In this document: positions 45,083 to 56,390 of the stretch, piece by piece
Layout: each line of letters starts with the position of its first letter
How positions within the stretch are numbered: the stretch's first letter is position 1
NCBI GenBank assembly: GCA_930367215.1
Contig: OV884058.1
Span: forward strand, 197,798,208-197,862,207
DNA length: 64,000 nt
Reading direction: 5' to 3'
From: Pollenia angustigena
Lineage: Eukaryota; Arthropoda; Insecta; Diptera; Polleniidae
Program-made: the position numbers and the translations under genes
Notes under the pieces: model-generated
Seen by the model: only the letters and a program-made list of their open reading frames with translations
Told to the model about the DNA's origin: nothing
The model's database searches: none

Positions 45083-45479
45083 TAATTAGTATTGTGGTAA
45101 TTTTGTTGAACTATTTATGGTTTTTAATTCAAATTTTCAATATTTTTAATCCGGCTTAAGTGCATCAAATTTAATTTTCATTAAATTATTTTTATGAAGA
45201 AAGGAATTTTACAACATGAAAATTAATTAAAATTGTTATTGATAATCATTCATTCTTGATTGACCTGAGATTCGAACCCAGGCGGCTGGTTACCCTGACA
45301 TGTTTCGATCGCAACCACTCGATCTCCTCAGAGGGATTTTCCGTCTTACACTCGCAGCCATCGACGACTGCTGACGTCAATAGTCAAACATCAATCCTTA
45401 AACCAAATTGTATTTTAACCTTTGGTAGATCGAAATTTAAAATTAAAATAGTTCAACAAAATTACCACAATACTAATTA
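45083..45479. repeat. 31-bp perfect inverted repeat enclosing a tRNA-like unit
   Basis: taattagtattgtggtaatt plus 11 more bases at 45083-45113 is the exact complement of 45449-45479. The enclosed 335 bases hold the tRNA-like repeat described next. No TSD of its own is evident beyond the outer 12-bp repeat. Confidence 0.7.
45148..45437 (-). repeat. tRNA-derived SINE-like repeat, copy 1
   Basis: On the minus strand it has gatcgagtggttgcgatc (A-box-like, resembling the D-arm of tRNA-Ser/Leu) and gggttcgaatctc (B-box-like) about 45 bases later, then an AT-rich tail. The 290-base unit recurs at 56067-56361 in the same orientation, with ggggttcgagccc there, and partly reversed at 45686-45749 plus 46244-46280. 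Cloverleaf pairing is incomplete, so I do not call a tRNA gene. Confidence 0.6.
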
Positions 45480-45685
45480 TTGTTAAAGCTAGGGCACGGG
45501 CTCTATTTGTACATTTGTCCTTCAAGTTGTGCTAAAAAAGGTCAACAAGAAAAAGAAGGACGAACATGAAGAAACAAAAATGTACTTTGGACTTCAAGAA
45601 GAATTCTTGACAAAAAGTACGAAAAAACAGAGGTAAGGGAAAAACATGTAAAATCAATTAAAAATGGAAAATCATTCAAAAAAAG

Positions 45686-46280
45686 CAAATTTCGATCTAC
45701 CAAAGGTTAAAATACCATTTGGTTTAAGAATTGTTGTTTGACTAATGACTAAAGTTGTGTCGTTCCGGAACGACCTAGTTCCATTGAACGATTCCCTAAA
45801 AGGAACGGTGCGGACTTTTTCAATAGTTAATTTTTTGTCGTTCCTCGTTCCGCAATTGCAATCCGTGGGATGATCACATGTATTTTTGTAGGGTTATTTT
45901 TTGTGTATTGATCAATGTTGCCGACTTTTGTGTATTTTTGTCGTGACATATAAAAATTTTCTAATTAAATCAATTACTAATGTGATCCAAAGCAATATAT
46001 TTTAGCAATACATAATTCTTATGTAGGTAGTTGTTACGCCACAACATAAAAACAAACAATAACAAATTTTTGATTGTTGACGTTTTAACGAACGACATAG
46101 AAGTTTTTTCGTTCCACGTTCATTCATTGTTCAAAGTAAAAACCGGAACGATGAACGAAAGGAACGACCTAGTTCCTTTGATCTTTCGGATCGGTCGGAA
46201 CGATTCCACAAAAGGAACGATTTTGCCCAACTCTACTAATGACGTTAGCAGTTGTCGATGGCTGCGAGTGTAAGACGGCA
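45686..46280 (+). repeat. tRNA-like repeat, partial reversed copy, split by a hAT
   Basis: tttcgatctaccaaaggtta at 45690 onward is the reverse of 45420-45440. It continues after the hAT with gttagcagttgtcgatggct to gtaagacgg at 46277. Confidence 0.65.
45750..46235. mobile_element. Non-autonomous hAT, 486 bp, perfect TSD
   Basis: TSD ctaatgac at 45742-45749 and 46236-46243. Ends taaagttgtgtcgttcc and, on the minus strand, tagagttgggcaaaatcg. Subterminal ggaacgacctagttcc and ggaacgatt repeats occur on both sides. Confidence 0.85.
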
Positions 46281-46324
46281 AAGCATTTTAAAAAACATTT
46301 ATTAAAAAAACCTATGACATCGAG

Positions 46325-47722
46325 CAAGGCGAATTCATAGAAGGTGGTCTTATTTTAAAAACGTTTAATACACTGTTAAATATAAAATATAAGCGGGTTT
46401 TCTAAAAGCAGACACACAGAACATAACTATTTTAAAACTACTTATTTTCATAAAATGTTTTTTTTTTTTCTTTAATAAAAGTTTATCGGGCATTTTCTAC
46501 AAATCTAAATGAAATGGATTTAAAATCGCACAAATTTCGAAAACGAGCCTGTAAAGAAAGTTCATAAGAATATTCCTTTTTATATACCTACTCCTACTCT
46601 ACTACTTTGAGTAACAATTATCTTTACAAGAATATAATTTTGTAAACAATTAAAATCAAAATCCCGTTCGATTTCAATTTTACTTCATTTCGATTTCTAA
46701 AACATGCCCGTCTATTAAGGTATGTTCAGACCTAACAAATATTTGATCAAAGTTAAGCCTTAGTTTTAACAATTTCTATTGTCTTACTAAGCATCTATTG
46801 CAAGAAGATATTTGTATAATGAAATTTAGAAACTGTTAAATGATGTTTGCTCTAGCCAAACGTTTTGCAAAAGCAAATAATTTTTTGATAAAACTAGTGG
46901 TTAAAGCTTTACTTTTTTGTATTCATTTATCGCTAACTTGATGTGTTTTTAATCAGAACTTAAGATTTATTTTCAAGTGCCAATTATTTTAAATTCCTTA
47001 AATTATGAATTTTTAAGTTTTGTGATGAACTTTAATTCAGGAATGGATTTTAAAATAAATCGCAATTGATCACCCCTTTTAGAACAATCGTTTACAAATT
47101 GATCGACTTTCATTACATACTGGTATCCGGTATAAAAAAAATAAAAAACCCTAAACATGTAGCTATTAAAAATAAAAAAATAAAATAAACTTACCAAACA
47201 TTTTTAAAGTTTTATTTATTTCAAATATCTACAAACATTTTTAGCTTTAGGTTGGTTAGATTTCAAAAATCTTCGTTTTTTCTTTTGACATGGATAATAA
47301 TTCTTTATTAAATAATCACCGTTTGACAACAACCGAAAACCGAAACTTTATATCTATACATTTTACGAAAAAGTTATTTTAATTGAGTTTTTCTTATTAG
47401 AACGTTAAATTAAGGTTATAAACGTAACGTAGTTAGTCTTTGTAACTGCATACATACTTTTTCGTAGCTGGTGTTACATCCTAAACAAACAGAAAAACAC
47501 AATGCGAAAACGTCAACAACGCTGTATATGTTTTATGTTGTGTTTTATTTGTTATGTTATGTTTTTTATAAAAAAAAAAGTGAGTTTAAACGACTTTTTT
47601 GCGATACTTTTTTCTATTTAACGAACTTCTGTGCCACTTTTTAAAATTTTCCAACGGTAGCCTTAATTGCCACAGACTTGCCTCTACTAGCAGACGTAAA
47701 CGCGGTGTAAGCGCCATTGAAA
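46325..47722. other. Non-coding stretch starting with a family C end
   Basis: caaggcgaattcatagaagg at 46324 is a family C left terminus; no matching right end is seen. The remainder is AT-rich without recognisable coding. Confidence 0.4.
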
Positions 47723-48155
47723 AGTCTGAGTTCATACGGCTCATGTCTTATTGACAAGAATCTTAAGATTCTTCCCTTTTCTACTTTGAACATGAATTGG
47801 CGTTCAAATGATTCATGTCATATTGTAGACATGTGCTTTTTTGATATTGAAAACAATAACAAAATTAAACAACGAATGAAAAAGCAAAACGTAAAGACAG
47901 TACCAAGGCGAATTGACTAGAAGGTGGGGTCAAGTCAACATGTGGTGTTTTTTTTCGGTGGTTGAGTTGCCAAAGTTTGTATACAAACTAGTTTTTTATG
48001 TAAACAAACTTGTTTTTTTACTAGCAATATTTTTGACAACCCGACCACAGAAGCATTGTAGTTGTAGAGTTGACCTCACCTTCTAGTCAATTCGCCTTGG
48101 ACAGTACATGCATCTGTGTACTCGTTTCTTTTCCCCTCGTCCCTCTCGCCTATAG
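47723..48155. mobile_element. Family B MITE, copy 3, with a family C MITE nested
   Basis: Starts agtctgagttcatacggct and follows the family, breaks at gacagtac for the family C insertion, and resumes with acatgcatctgtgtactcg to cgcctatagtagcaa, where the right end is lost. Confidence 0.75.
47904..48099. mobile_element. Family C MITE, 196 bp, perfect TSD
   Basis: Perfect 8-bp TSD gacagtac at 47896-47903 and 48100-48107. Ends caaggcgaattgactagaag and cttctagtcaattcgccttg are exact inverted repeats of 20 bases or more. Comparison with family B copies lacking the insert confirms the boundaries. Confidence 0.9.
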
Positions 48156-48573
48156 TAGCAAAGAAGAAAAAATTAGTCACACATAAATTTTAACTATTAA
48201 ATTTTATATTTTTAAAACTTGTATTAAGCTTTTCAACGAAAACATGATCAATTTTAGAATTTAAAACTACTTCCACGGCAAACACTTGTTAAACGAACGA
48301 AATAAAATCACGAACTAAAAGGGAATAAAAGGAAACTAGAATAATAAAATAAAGACAGAGATGTCGAAAAAAGAGCTGGAAGCTGGACCGAAAGGCCATC
48401 TGCATGTGAAAAAACTTACACAAAATATTGGAACGAAAAAGGTTAATAACTAAAATAAAGTTAGACAACAACCCACGATATTTCCAATACTTTAAAAAGG
48501 CCTGTTCGTCGATATCGAATGAAGACTTCACTTCGTTTCCTTATCTGACAGCACTAGAAAAAACACGTAGGCA
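48156..48573. other. Non-coding sequence left of the 8.4 kb hAT
   Basis: No recognisable feature. Confidence 0.4.
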
Positions 48574-48741
48574 AAATTAACTTGGGATGTATTGAGTATC
48601 GATACCGATATATCGGCGATACTTAGATTTTCCTATACATCGGTATCGGCGATATTTTGCTGTCGAAACGACGATAATTTTCTATGTTTATTTTTTTAAA
48701 CTTTAAAAAAAAAAAAATTTAAAGCAACTAAGAGAAATAAC

Positions 48742-49780
48742 CAGGGTTACCGTTGGAAATTTTCGAAAAGGGTCACAAAAAGGGTCTTTTCCAGAAAAAG
48801 GGGTCAAAAAAAGGGTATTTCAATAAAAAAAGGGTCTAGTTTTTTATTAGCAGTATTTCCCATTTTAATGAACATAATAAGATCAAGTTTTTTCATAAGC
48901 AAACAAACAAATAATATTTCAGGTAGGAAGAGCTCAAAAAACTTGATTTTTTTACGGAATGCTCTGTCCTATTTTAAACACCTGACAAAATGTTTATTCT
49001 TTATCATTATACATAGTTAATTTTTAAATATTTTTTATGTAATTTTCCGATTTAGTGATGCCAAAAAATTTTAGTGTTTGTTTTAAATTTTGCAATCGTT
49101 CGCAAATTGTAACCATTTTCTCGATTAAAGCGATTTTTTTCTGTAAGTGTCAGATTTTTTAAAGCTTTTACGATTTTTAATAAATATAAGACTTTGCTAT
49201 CATACCGCTGTTACCAAATATATGGGAATTTCCGCTAATTTAGCAATTTTTACCTCTTGTTTTCATTCCTGTTAGGGCACTCTCAAACTGTCGATTCAAA
49301 AGAAGGCGAAAAGTTACATACCTTTTGCCATTATTAAGGGCGAATTTTTTTAAATAAAACATCCTACTCTTTAAGAGAGCAAAACACCAAATTGCATTTT
49401 TTTAATAAAATGTAAAATTTTTGTTTTGAAAAGAAACCACCGTAAAAAATAACAAATATTTATATGAGTTACGTTTGCTTTTAGGGAAATTGTACTTTAC
49501 TATCAAAAATCAAGGAGAAGAAAGCATGGAATTGTAAGTTTATACTTTGAGTCTGTTCCATATCAAGCAATGCTTATTTCGAAAACATTTGTTTAGCACT
49601 TCTGTTCCGCAGTGTTGACAAAAAACAAAATGTGAGAGCTATTTCCATAAAAGGGTCAAAAAGTGTCACAAAATAGGTGATAATGATACAAAAGTATAAT
49701 TTAAAAAAAGGGTCATAAAAGGTATCAACACCGTCGAAAAAGGGTCAAATTGATACTTTAGTATCACAACGGTAACGCTG
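48742..49780. mobile_element. Non-autonomous hAT, 1039 bp, perfect TSD
   Basis: TSD gaaataac at 48734-48741 and 49781-49788. Ends cagggttaccgttg and caacggtaacgctg. Subterminal 'aaaagggtc' repeats are numerous on both sides (for example 48770-48840 and 49660-49750). It includes a reversed family F repeat at 49070-49255. Confidence 0.88.
49070..49255 (-). repeat. Family F repeat, copy 3 (reverse)
   Basis: On the minus strand it reads ttgctaaattagcggaaatt, then ggtatgatagcaaagtc and cgattgcaaaatttaaaaca, paralleling 23930-24135. Confidence 0.55.
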
Positions 49781-50373
49781 GAAATAACACATTAAAAAGC
49801 AGAGCATAAAATTAAAACAGCATAATGAAATTGTTTCATATAATAAATGAATAAATTATCTATGAATAAAAGATTAGAGGATTTAGAAAATAATGAACCT
49901 TTTGTTGATCTACAATTGAAGCACAGCCGCGAAAAACTTTGTAAGTTACAAAATAATTATTTTTCAAGAAAGCAAAAAAACGTTTTTAAAAGGCTGTGCC
50001 CATGTTCTGTAACTCTCGCGTTGAGAAAGTTTTCGATTGAAATGTGTAAAATGAAAAAAAATGCCATAAATTGAAACAAACAGCTGTTTTTCCCACTTAA
50101 CTGTGTCGGTAACTTTTTTTGGCGAGTACAAGCTGTCACGTAAGGAAATTACTAGCTAATTTTCAGAAAAAGTGTGTCTGTAACATTTTGGTGAGAAAAG
50201 TTCCCGCTTTGAACTGTCAAATAAACTCACGAATAAAAATGGGGCGAGAAAAAATTTTAACACTAAAAAACAATTAAAAATGCAAAATGCAAAGAATAAT
50301 AATAATAATACTCTATTCTTGGCACATTTTTCATTGTTTTATTATTTTGCTTTTAACATTTTTATAAAATACT

Positions 50374-53246
50374 AGCATTTAACCCGCTACTTCGTTAGCG
50401 TCTCCTTTTTCTTCGTGGACATATTTTTATGCCAAAGTTTATTTTCAAAAAAGTACCAGGCACCTGTCCCCTTATTTTTTTTAACGAACAACAATAAGTG
50501 TTAAATTTTTTGGATCTCTTTAATTTTGGATTTTTTTGGTTAGCGGAATCGATTTGGCGAGAGGACAACCTTCGGTCCAAAAGTCAGCTTTTTAGCTTCA
50601 AGAGTTTAGGATGTGCGATGATGAATCCGTCAGTTACTTTACAAATTAATATTATATAGAGATGGAAAAAATGTTGAGAAAACACCTTAAACGTTTGAAT
50701 TTCAAAAAAGGGGCAAACCTGTTTTGTATTTTTTAGATAAGCTAAAAATGTGATACCATATTTATTTACCCTTTTACACCCCAAAAAGGTCTTCCTTCAA
50801 AAAAGTACCAGACACCTCTCCGTTTATTTTTTTTAATGAACAATAATTAGTATTAAATTTTTTGTATCTCTTTTTGTTTAGGAAATATACGGTTAGCGAA
50901 TTGCTGATGTTTTTTATCTCTTTTAGTTTAGGAGGTATGAGGTTCGCGGGATCGATATACATAGGTACAATTTTCACCCCTGAAACGTTCGAATTTCGAA
51001 AAAGTACCAAATTCGCATTTGTATTTTTTAGATAAGTAACAAATGTTATTTAATTTTTATTTCTATACGTATTGGCTTAAAAGCTAGATTTACTACCTAA
51101 AACGACCGAATTTTGTTAAAGTACCAGACACCAATTTGCTTTTTTATTTAATGCACAAAAATAAATATTAAATTAAAAAAATTACCAGTTTATTTAAAAA
51201 AAAATAACTCTTACAGATTCTCATTCACTCAGGAGCTTGCATGTTTAATTTTATGTTTCTAGATCCAATAAATACGGATATATAAAAGGTACCAGTTAAA
51301 GAACAAAATAGTACCAAAAGCCCTCTTACAGGTTTTTATTCACTCAGGACCTTGCATTTTTAATTTTATGTTTCTAGGTCCAATACTAACGGAAATTCAA
51401 AAAGTACCAGTTAAAGAACAAAGAAGTACCAAAAAGTTCCCTCTTATATATTCTTATCCACTTAGGGCATTGCATCTTGAATTTTATGTTTCTAAGTCCA
51501 ATAATAACGGATATTCAAAAAGTACCAGTTTAATAACTAAAAAGTACCTATAAGCGCTTTTAGAGATTCTCATTCACTCAGGACCATGCACGTTTAATTT
51601 TATTTTCATTAGACCAACATTAGCGAAAATTTAAAAAAAGGACCAGTTAAAAAACGAAAAAGCACCAAAAAGATCTCTCTAACAGATTGTCATTCACTCA
51701 AGACCTTCCATGTTTAATTGCATGTTTCTGGGTCCAATACTAACGGAAATTCAAAAAGTACCAGCTAACGAATAAAAAAGTACCAATAAGATCCCACTTA
51801 AAGATTCTCATTTACACAGTATCGTGCATGTTTAATTTTATGTTTCTAGGTCCAATACTGACGGAAATTCAAAAAGTACCAGTAAATGAACAAAAAAGTA
51901 CCAAAAACTTTCCTCTTAGATTCTTATCCACCCAGGACCTTGCATGTTTAATTTTATCTGTCTATGTCCAATACCAACGGAAATTCAAAAAGTACCAGTC
52001 CAAGATTAAAAAAGTACCAAAAAGTTCACTCTTATAGATTCTCATCCATCCAGGGCATTGCATATTGAATTGTATGTTTCTAGGTCCAATACTAACAGAA
52101 ATTCAAAAAGTACCAGTTAATGAACAAAAAAGTACCAAAAAGTTTCCTCTTATAGATTTTCATCCATTCAGGACATTGCATGTTTAATTTTATTTTTATA
52201 GGTCCAATACTAACGGAAATTCAAAAAGTACCATTTTATGAACAGAAAAGTACCAAAAACTTCCCCTTATGGATTCTTAACCACTCAGGACATTTCATTT
52301 TGAATTTTATGTTTCTAAGTCCAATATTAACGTAAATTCAAAAAGTACCAGTTAATGAACAAAAAAGTACCAAAAAGTTCCCTCTTATAGATTCTCATTT
52401 ATTCGGGACATTGCATGTTTAATTTTATTTTTATAGGGTCAATACTAACGGAAATTCAAAAAGTACCAGTTAATTAACAGAAAAGTACCAAAAACTGCCC
52501 CTTATGGATTCTTATCCATTCCGGACATTGCTTGATGAATCTTATGTTTTTAGGGCCAACATAAACGATAATTTAAAAAATACCAGTTGTAGAACCAAAA
52601 AGTTAAGTAAAATATCAAATTTCTCGTATTTTCCCTTTTTGGTACTATTTTCCCCCCATTAAAGTATAAAAAATTTCAGTATAATAGTGGCAGCCCATAA
52701 TTTAGTACGAATATTTCAATAAATGGAGAAAAATGTTTTTTGAAAAAAGTACCAAAAATAGTTACGATTTTTACCCCTTAAATGTTCGAATTTCGAAAAA
52801 GTACCAAATTTAAATTCGTATATTTTTGTTAGGTTTCGAATGTGGTATTAACTTTGTTTCTATGTTTATTGGTTCAAAAGATAGATGGGGTGTCAAAAAA
52901 GTACTAAAATTCAGATATTACCCGTTTACTCCCAAATAGGGCCGAATTTCAAAAAAGTACCAGACACCTGTCCGATTATTTTTCTAAAGAACAACGATAG
53001 GTATTAAATTTTTTTTGTATCTCTTTTAGTTTTGGAGATATAAGGTTACCGAATTTTCCCATTTTTACCCTTTTTTACCCCCTAAACATTCGAATTTCCA
53101 AAAATCCCGTCTTAGTGATCGATTTGGGGAGTGACCAATCTCTGGTCCAAATTTCAAGTGTCTAGCTTCAGGCGTTTAGGCTGTGCGATGATGAATCAGT
53201 GAGTCAGTGAGTCAGTCAGTAACGTTACAATTTTATATATATAGAT
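50374..53246. repeat. Long repeat with 'aaaaagtaccagacacc' modules
   Basis: Begins agcatttaacccgctacttc and ends gagtcagtcagtaacg then tttatatatatagata, a combination seen in dispersed insect repeats (family name uncertain). The block aaaaaagtaccagacacctg, with tatt..aacgaacaac and ttaaattttttgtatctctt, occurs at about 50445, 50797 and 52948. A tandem minisatellite fills 51215-52570. Confidence 0.6.
51215..52570. repeat. Minisatellite, about 12 copies of a ~117-bp unit
   Basis: Each unit reads roughly gattctcattcactcagg, accttgcatgtttaatttta, tgtttctaggtccaatacta, acggaaattcaaaaagtacc, agttaa(a/t)gaacaaaaaag and taccaaaaagttccctctta. Unit starts fall near 51217, 51334, 51447, 51566, 51682, 51802, 51920, 52037, 52153, 52272, 52388 and 52506. 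Point changes differ between units. Short frames across it are only repeat translation. Confidence 0.85.
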
Positions 53247-53949
53247 ACGAATGTCTTTGCAAACAACAAACATTAAAGTCGCTCTTTACACAATTTGGTA
53301 TAGCCGACGGTTGTGTTTTCGCCGCCGTCGTTGAAAAATTTTCAATTTTAGTAAATTTTGGTCGCCGTCAACGATATGTGTTACTGGCGTTCTGAACGTC
53401 TGCAATGTCACATCGGCTTCGAGTGCAATATTATGACATTTATAACGTTACGACGTAATCTCTTTTGATAGTTTTCGACATGAGTTACAGACACACTTTT
53501 TCTCACTTTTCCAGAAACGATGGAATATTTTGTTTCACATCTTTTCGATGCAAGAAGTTCTTACTAAAGTTACAGAACATGGGTACTGGACTACTTATTT
53601 TGAAATTTTTTTTTTTTTTAGATTATCAAAATTAATGATTATAAAAACTTGTATGCAAAATATCAAGAAATTTGAATTTAAAATAACATGCAAATTTGCA
53701 GTTTATAACTTTTTTTTTAGTTGAAAAACGTTTCATATCCACAATCGCGATGTCATTTAAAACGTTTTTCCACTGCGCAAGCGCCTTTTAAAACGTTATT
53801 CCAATTTGCAAACCCATGAGTTTGTATCATTTTTTTAGTAACTTACAATGTTCTTTCACTGACTGACTTTTTGTATTGCATTTTGATGAGGTAAAGGTGC
53901 ATTATTTTGGATGATATGATGTTTAAATAATGTAAGAGAGTATTGTTAA

Positions 53950-54400
53950 CGATAATTTGCAAAAAGTGGCGTTTACAACGTTATCCGCGGCTGTGCTTCA
54001 GTTCTTGACCCTCGATATAATGATCGAATATTTCAAAGACAAACGACAATCGAAAAAACGTCTTATTGAACTACTTAACAAGTCTCTGCATTCCGAAAGA
54101 GTTGAAAACATGGTCACTCTTACAGGTGGCACAAGTTCTGATAAGTCTTAAAAAACTGGCCTTTTGAGAGATTGTGAAAAAAAAATATAAAAGAATTCGA
54201 AGAGGATGAGCCTCTTTCCATCCTGTGTTGTGATTCTGTTAAAGAAAATGTCGAAATGTAACTTAGATCTTCTAATATTTCTAGAGACGCAGATCTCTAG
54301 AAGAAAATGGCGCAGAAATTCCTAAGTTTCAAACTAGTTCTGTCACATCTGAGAAACTAGTTTCCACTGCAGGTCTGGTTCAAACGGAGCTGCAAAATAT
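53950..54400 (+). pseudogene. Decayed hAT transposase, C-terminal part
   Basis: At about 53993-54045 one frame reads CASVLDPRYNDRIFQ, the 'LDPRy(k).. F' motif of hAT transposases, and the next frame continues FKDKRQSKKRLIELLNKSL. Further pieces (DEPLSILCCDSVKENVEM near 54205) follow with stops. The hATC dimerisation motif that normally comes later is not visible. It lies inside the 8.4 kb hAT and is probably its own former transposase. Confidence 0.5.
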
Positions 54401-54677
54401 TCCATCTCCGCAAATGTTAAGAATTGTTGGGTTTTTAAACAACACGGAAAAAAGTTTATTTTCTAATGTTATCAATTTCGTTTGATAAAACAAGAAAATC
54501 CAAAAAAAATCATGACCTCAAAAAGTTCTTTAAACAAGAAATATGTACAAAAATAGTTTGTTTTAAAAAAAATAAGAAAGATTATTCTGAAATCAAGCTG
54601 TATCTATTTAATATTAATCTGGTTTTCTTAATTTTTAAATAGAATCGAATTTCTTCCATCAAGAAACAAATGCCTAA

Positions 54678-55825
54678 AGCTTGAATCACACGATTGCCGC
54701 AATGCACCAATTTTCACACTTTTTAATACCCCAATCGTGTGATTGCACAATCAAATCATGGTGGAATAAACAGGTGGCAGCACTACGCCAGATGACGATT
54801 TTTTGCTCTTGCATTGTTTGTCTAGGTTTATGTCAAAGTTTTGTTTATGTTTACAAAAAGTCCACGTTTTGTGCTGTGCTTATTGTATTTTATTAAAGTT
54901 TTTGATAATTTTAAATTAAAATAAATAAGATATGGACCATAATTAAATAAAAATTGCCTAAAAATGTATTTATTTCATCACGTTTTGCGGCACGCTTTGA
55001 TTTTTGTTTAAACAATTTTTTGACGTAAACGGTGATATAATTTCCATTTTTGTTGTAATGTTGTATTTGTTGCCGTAACGATGCCACCTGCTTATTCCAC
55101 CATGAATCAAATGACTCATGCTTTTACCAATCAAATGCAACCCTGGTGCGGCAATCGTGTGACTGGTGCTATGCAACCGCGCGTCAATAAAAATAACAAA
55201 AATGCACCAATATTTATTGTGTTCTTGTGCGGCAATCAAACAACACAATTCGCGCCAATATTTGCCATTTTTGTATTAAATTTACTTTTTAGTGTTTCTT
55301 TTTTGGATTTAAAAAAGATAAATATGAATTTATTTATTATGCGTTATAATTTTTTTAATTATTGCTATTAGCGAAATATGTATGTTCACAAGCATAGCTA
55401 TTCAGTGTGAATATTTTTATTCAAGATATTAAAAAAAGTATTATTTCTTTTACAGATATTTGTCTTTAACATTTCACATATTTTTCTTAAAATATTTCAA
55501 ATAAAAGTATTCATCAAAAATTTGTTTAAATATACTTATGATTAAATTTTCTTTTTTTTAATGAACAAACCAACTAGAATAAAAAAGCTACCACAACAGC
55601 TGTTTTCGTAGTCTACACAAGTAGGAACAATCGTGTGACTGTGCTGCGGCAATTTTTGTATCCATTTTGCTTTGTACCAACTAGCGGCAATTAAATTTGT
55701 TTAAAAAAGGGCAATCGTGTGATTTCAGAATATTTGGTTGGTGCAATTTTATTATTGTGCGTCAATAAAGCACAATCAAAATTGAGTCATATTGGTGCAT
55801 TTGCGGCAATCGTGTGATCCCAGCT
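54678..55825. mobile_element. TAA-flanked inverted-repeat element, 1148 bp (PIF/Harbinger-like)
   Basis: TAA at 54675-54677 and 55826-55828. Terminal repeats agcttgaatcacacgattgc and, from the right on the minus strand, agctgggatcacacgattgc continue as cgcaa(a)tgcaccaa, about 33 bases. The motif gcaatcgtgtga recurs at about 54731, 55150, 55627 and 55710, and tcatggtggaataa(a/g)caggtgg has an inverted copy near 55083-55107. No transposase is visible. Confidence 0.65.
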
Positions 55826-56066
55826 TAAGGATTTAAAATTTTTCAGGAAAACTTGGTATAGTTTATTTCATTTTTATTTGAATCGACATGTTAAGCAAAT
55901 CAATGAAAAGATTCTTGTTTTTATATTAAGTTTTCTGAAACTAACACGTTTTTATGTAAAAAATTCGGTCTTTTCTTCGTATTCTGTTAAATATTAATGG
56001 TAAATTTCACCAATTTATGTTTAAATTCGTTTTGCATGTCAAATTAAAATAAAATTATAAATATTT

Positions 56067-56361
56067 TTAATTAGGCTTAAGTTCATGAAATTTAATTTTT
56101 CATTAAATTATTTTTATGAAGAAAGGAATTTTACAACATGAAAATTAATTAAAATTGTTATTGATAATCTTTCATTCTTGACGTGGCTGGGGCTCGAACC
56201 CCGGCCGGCAGGTTACCATGACATGTTTCGATTGCAACCACTCAATCTCCTCAGATGGATTTGCCGTCTTACACTCGCAGCCATCGACGACTGCTGACGT
56301 CAATAGTCAAACATCAATCCTTAAACCAAATTGTATTCTAACATTTGGTAGATCGAAATTT
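56067..56361 (-). repeat. tRNA-derived SINE-like repeat, copy 2
   Basis: On the minus strand gattgagtggttgcaatc (A-box-like) precedes ccggggttcgagcccc (B-box-like, perfect TTCGAG core) by about 45 bases. The remainder matches copy 1 at 45148-45437. The T-arm is well paired, but an acceptor stem is not, so this is not called a functional tRNA. Confidence 0.6.
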
Positions 56362-56390
56362 GCTTTCCTGAATGATTATCAATTAAAAAC

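Larger units (their letters stand above)
44637..46324. repeat. Inverted pair of Penelope-type termini with an insertion in the right arm
   Basis: The left arm (44637-44747, minus) and right arm (45003-45085 resumed at 46290-46324, plus) share aaataactccaatatttcga, the 'ttcaaggaa...' and 'gatgatgat' motifs and the gctcgaggtcataggttttt end. These are the same motifs as the 3' end of the Penelope-like element at 34280. The right arm is split by an insert bounded by aaaaaacattta at 45074-45085 and 46290-46301 (12-bp TSD). Confidence 0.65.
49999..53583. repeat. Candidate outer inverted repeat (family E ends)
   Basis: cccatgttctgtaact at 49999-50014 is the exact complement of agttacagaacatggg at 53568-53583. 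The right flank sequence (53486-53583) recurs reversed at the window end (about 63905-64000). No TSD is clear. It could be one element containing the repeat at 50374-53246, or two separate family members. Confidence 0.4.

Noticed and set aside
45268..45340. Functional tRNA gene on the minus strand
   Set aside because: A and B boxes are present but acceptor and anticodon stems do not pair. The unit recurs with a conserved non-tRNA body, so it is SINE-like.
51215..52570. CRISPR-like array
   Set aside because: Whole 117-bp units repeat in tandem without unique spacers, and the sequence is eukaryotic.
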